DNA of 6,876 nt from Bdellovibrionales bacterium (GTDB lineage Bacteria > Bdellovibrionota > JAFGOL01): NCBI GenBank assembly GCA_022710165.1, contig JAKLHL010000074.1, positions 1 to 6,876 of the forward strand, in the 5' to 3' direction. A program made the position numbers and the translations under genes. The first letter of the stretch is position 1. Each line of letters opens with the position of its first letter. Below are positions 5,260 through 6,876 of the stretch, piece by piece. The notes under the pieces are model-generated. The model saw only the letters and a list, made by a program, of their open reading frames with translations. It had not been told where the DNA came from and ran no database searches.

Positions 5260-5916
5260 CTATTCACTCCTCTCAGCGGCAATATTTCTTGTATCGATTA
5301 TATCGCCCTTATATACCCATACCTTTATGCCTATGATACCGTAAACGGTCTTAGCCTCGCCAAAACCATAGTCGATGTCAGCCCTAAGTGTATGTAGAGG
5401 AACGGAACCTTCAACGTACCATTCACTCCTTGCTATTTCTGATCCGGCGAGTCTGCCAGAACATTTTATCTTCACACCCTTTGCACCGAACTTTCTTGCG
5501 TTGAAGATGGACTTTTTCATCGCTCTTCTGAAAGCGACTCTCTTCTCAAGCTGCATAGCGACGTTCTCTGCTATAAGCTGAGCGTCCATTTCTGGCCTCT
5601 TAACTTCTATTATGTTAAGGACCACTTCGTTCTTTGTAAGTCTCTGGATGCTGTTCTTTAAGGTCTCTATTCCCTGGCCCTTCTTTCCTATTACGACGCC
5701 AGGCCTTGCTGTGTGAACGTTCACTTTAACTTTTCCTACAGCTCTTTCAATATCTACCTTGGAAACACCTGCGAACTTAAGGTTGTTCTTAACGTATTTT
5801 CTTATCTGCAGGTCCTCGTGAAGGTTCTTTGCATAGTCCTTCTCGGTGAACCAGCGTGATATCCAGGTTTTGTTAACGCCTAATCTAAATCCATAAGGAT
5901 GTACTTTCTGACCCAA
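5260..5916 (-). CDS. rpsC: 30S ribosomal protein S3
   Basis: S3 forms part of the mRNA entry channel and, with S4 and S5, of the ribosomal mRNA helicase. The 218 residues show the family N-terminus MGQKVHPYGFRLGVNKTWIS (1-20), a type II KH domain with GVVIGKKGQGIE (73-84) containing the GKKG loop (77-80), the basic helix FRRAMKKSIFNARKFGAKGV (129-148) whose Arg/Lys correspond to the helicase-associated residues, and the C-terminal domain with SGRLAGSEIARSEWYVEGSV (153-172) and PLHTLRADIDYGFGEAKTVY (173-192). The start is TTG at 5916, 8 nt after AGGAGGT (5925-5931), exactly where the conserved GQKVHP N-terminus demands it. It lies 13 nt after rplV and 2 nt before rplP. Confidence 0.98.
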   Translation of the reverse strand: MGQKVHPYGFRLGVNKTWISRWFTEKDYAKNLHEDLQIRKYVKNNLKFAGVSKVDIERAVGKVKVNVHTARPGVVIGKKGQGIETLKNSIQRLTKNEVVLNIIEVKRPEMDAQLIAENVAMQLEKRVAFRRAMKKSIFNARKFGAKGVKIKCSGRLAGSEIARSEWYVEGSVPLHTLRADIDYGFGEAKTVYGIIGIKVWVYKGDIIDTRNIAAERSE

Positions 5917-5924
5917 GTTATTCT

Positions 5925-5931
5925 ACCTCCT
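5925..5931 (-). promoter_or_regulatory. Shine-Dalgarno deciding the TTG start of rpsC
   Basis: The minus strand reads TAGGAGGT at 5925-5932, in which the TAG is the rplV stop codon. It sits 8 nt before the TTG, so termination of L22 and initiation of S3 share bases. Confidence 0.8.
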
Positions 5932-6265
5932 ATTTCTCGTCTAAAGTTATGTTAAGGTGACTCATTTTCTTTCTTATCTGTGTGGCCCTTCCCTGAGCTC
6001 TTGGCATGAACCTTTTCATCACTGGGCCTTCATCAACTGTTATCTTCTTTACGTATAGGTTATCTACGTCGATGGTTCCCTTTGTCTGCGCGTTAGCTAC
6101 AGCACTAACAAGAGCCTTGTAGACGACCTTGGCACCTCTTTTGTTGGTGAACTTCAAGGTGTTCATAGCCTCGCCGACCATGTTGCCCCTTACAAGATCA
6201 GACACTAATCTAAGCTTTCTTGGGGCTATCCTTACGAATCTGGTTTTTACACTTACTTCTGCCAT
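5930..6265 (-). CDS. rplV: 50S ribosomal protein L22
   Basis: L22 spans the large subunit; its long beta-hairpin lines the narrow part of the peptide exit tunnel, where macrolides and stalling peptides act. The 111 residues contain VRIAPRKLRLVSDLVRG (11-27), LVSAVANAQ (52-60) and the hairpin signature DEGPVMKRFMPRAQGRATQI (78-97) followed by RKKMSH (98-103). The Met-Lys-Arg triplet (83-85), deleted in a well-known erythromycin-resistant E. coli mutant, is present, so the hairpin looks normal. The ATG at 6265 has a GGAG-type ribosome binding site about 9 nt upstream, directly after the rpsS stop (13-nt gap). The TAG stop forms part of the rpsC Shine-Dalgarno. Confidence 0.97.
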   Translation of the reverse strand: MAEVSVKTRFVRIAPRKLRLVSDLVRGNMVGEAMNTLKFTNKRGAKVVYKALVSAVANAQTKGTIDVDNLYVKKITVDEGPVMKRFMPRAQGRATQIRKKMSHLNITLDEK

Positions 6266-6278
6266 ACTCTAATACTCC

Positions 6279-6584
6279 TTATGCCGCCGGTTTTGCATCT
6301 GACGACGTAGATGTTGAACCTGATTTCTCCGCTCCATGACCGTGGAACGTTCTGGTCATTGCAAATTCACCAAGTTTATGTCCAACCATGTTCTCTGTTA
6401 CGAAAACAGGCACGAATTTCTTACCGTTGTGGACAGCTATTGTAAGACCGACCATCTCAGGAAATATCGTTGAACGCCTAGACCAGGTCTTTATTACCTG
6501 CCTGCTCCCTGCGCTCTGGGCTTTTTCGATCTTTTTCATCAAGTGGTCATCTATAAATGGACCTTTTTTAACAGACCTTGCCAA
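6279..6584 (-). CDS. rpsS: 30S ribosomal protein S19
   Basis: S19 lies in the head of the small subunit, pairs with S13, and contacts the central protuberance across the interface. The core is fully conserved: ARSVKKGPFIDDHLMKKIE (2-20), IKTWSRRSTIFPEMVGLTIA (31-50), VHNGKKFVPVFVTE (51-64) and the signature NMVGHKLGEFAMTRTFHGHG (65-84). The remaining residues 85-101 are a low-complexity tail rich in Ser, Thr and Ala, giving 101 residues where many family members have about 92. The start is TTG at 6584, 6 nt after AGGAGGT (6591-6597); it gives the standard MARSVKKGPF N-terminus. It follows rplB by 14 nt and rplV follows after 13 nt, as in the S10 operon elsewhere. Confidence 0.97.
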   Translation of the reverse strand: MARSVKKGPFIDDHLMKKIEKAQSAGSRQVIKTWSRRSTIFPEMVGLTIAVHNGKKFVPVFVTENMVGHKLGEFAMTRTFHGHGAEKSGSTSTSSDAKPAA

Positions 6585-6590
6585 GTTAAT

Positions 6591-6597
6591 ACCTCCT
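6591..6597 (-). promoter_or_regulatory. Shine-Dalgarno deciding the TTG start of rpsS
   Basis: The minus strand reads AGGAGGT, 6 nt before the TTG at 6584, immediately after the tandem stops of rplB. Confidence 0.8.
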
Positions 6598-6598
6598 A

Positions 6599-6876
6599 TT
6601 ACGCCTGATGGCGGCTCCTTACTACATACTTATCAGTTCTCTTGTTCTTTCTTGTCTTATAACCCTTGGTTGGTTTTCCCCAAGGTGTAACGGATGGTCT
6701 TCCACCGGATGTTTTTCCTTCTCCACCGCCGTGTGGATGGTCGACTGGGTTCATGACAACGCCTCTAACTCTAGGACGTATGCCTTTCCATCTTGTCCTT
6801 CCTGCCTTACCTATTGCTATGTTCTCATGCTGAAGGTTACCGACCTGACCTATTGTAGCCTTACACTCAACCAGCA
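6599..6876 (-). CDS. rplB: 50S ribosomal protein L2, C-terminal part (5' end outside window)
   Basis: L2 is one of the largest and most conserved large-subunit proteins, needed for subunit association and peptidyl-transferase activity. The visible 91 residues are the C-terminal third of a protein usually about 275 long. They contain IGQVGNLQHENIAIGKAGRT (8-27), RWKGIRPRVRGVVMNPVDHP (28-47), the strongly conserved HPHGGGEGKTSGGRPSVTPW (46-65) that includes the His equivalent to E. coli H229, and GKPTKGYKTRKNKRTDKYVV (66-85). The frame is open to the window edge. The gene ends with two in-frame stops, TAATAG, the second merging with the rpsS Shine-Dalgarno. Eight of its ten Arg codons are AGA or AGG and all four Ile codons are ATA, in line with the rest of the window. 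Confidence 0.97.
   Translation of the reverse strand, partial: LVECKATIGQVGNLQHENIAIGKAGRTRWKGIRPRVRGVVMNPVDHPHGGGEGKTSGGRPSVTPWGKPTKGYKTRKNKRTDKYVVRSRHQA

Noticed and set aside
1..6876. Rho-independent terminators, internal promoters, mobile elements or a novel gene system
   Set aside because: All gaps are 22 nt or shorter, no GC-rich hairpin followed by a T-run was seen between genes, and every gene belongs to the standard ribosomal order. The window is an ordinary, if well-packed, housekeeping locus.

Overview
The window is one uninterrupted block of bacterial ribosomal-protein genes, all on the minus strand. Read in the direction of transcription (high to low coordinates) the order is rplB (3' part), rpsS, rplV, rpsC, rplP, rpmC, rpsQ, rplN, rplX, rplE, rpsN, rpsH, rplF, rplR, rpsE, rpmD, rplO and secY (5' part). 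This is the canonical order of the distal S10 operon (through rpsQ) followed directly by the spc operon (rplN to secY). No gene of the canonical order is missing, no foreign gene is inserted, and no frameshift is seen. No tRNA, rRNA, insertion sequence, CRISPR array or phage gene was found.

Layout: 6599-6876 L2 C-terminus; 3709-6584 S19, L22, S3, L16, L29, S17, L14 and L24; 1579-3697 L5, S14, S8, L6 and L18; 1-1556 S5, L30, L15 and the SecY N-terminus. The largest intergenic gap is 22 nt (rplR-rpsE). Five junctions overlap by exactly 4 nt (rpmC/rpsQ, rpsQ/rplN, rplN/rplX, rpmD/rplO, rplO/secY). The S10 and spc blocks are themselves fused by such an overlap, so there is no room for a terminator or a dedicated spc promoter between them. 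Every complete gene has a recognisable Shine-Dalgarno sequence, often lying in the last codons or stop codon of the gene before it, which implies translational coupling. The products are structural parts of the 30S and 50S subunits, plus SecY, the channel through which newly made proteins are exported.

Organism: clearly a bacterium (bacterial families, bacterial gene order, strong Shine-Dalgarno sequences). The phylum is not resolved by eye. Useful characters are a zinc-type S14 (four Cys), an L24 with a CxxC...CxxC tail, frequent TTG starts (5 of 17 visible starts), and strong preference for AGG/AGA arginine and ATA isoleucine codons even in these normally highly expressed genes. Base composition looks intermediate, neither strongly AT-rich nor GC-rich. 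Such codon use is known from several deep-branching or anaerobic/thermophilic lineages, but I do not assign one.

Two starts need care. rplE most probably begins at the GTG at 3697 and rpmD at the ATG at 1039; in each case a longer open frame exists upstream but lacks a suitable ribosome binding site. The window holds no evidence of a previously undescribed system. The observations listed concern translational coupling, start and stop codon choice, and lineage-specific variants of ribosomal proteins.
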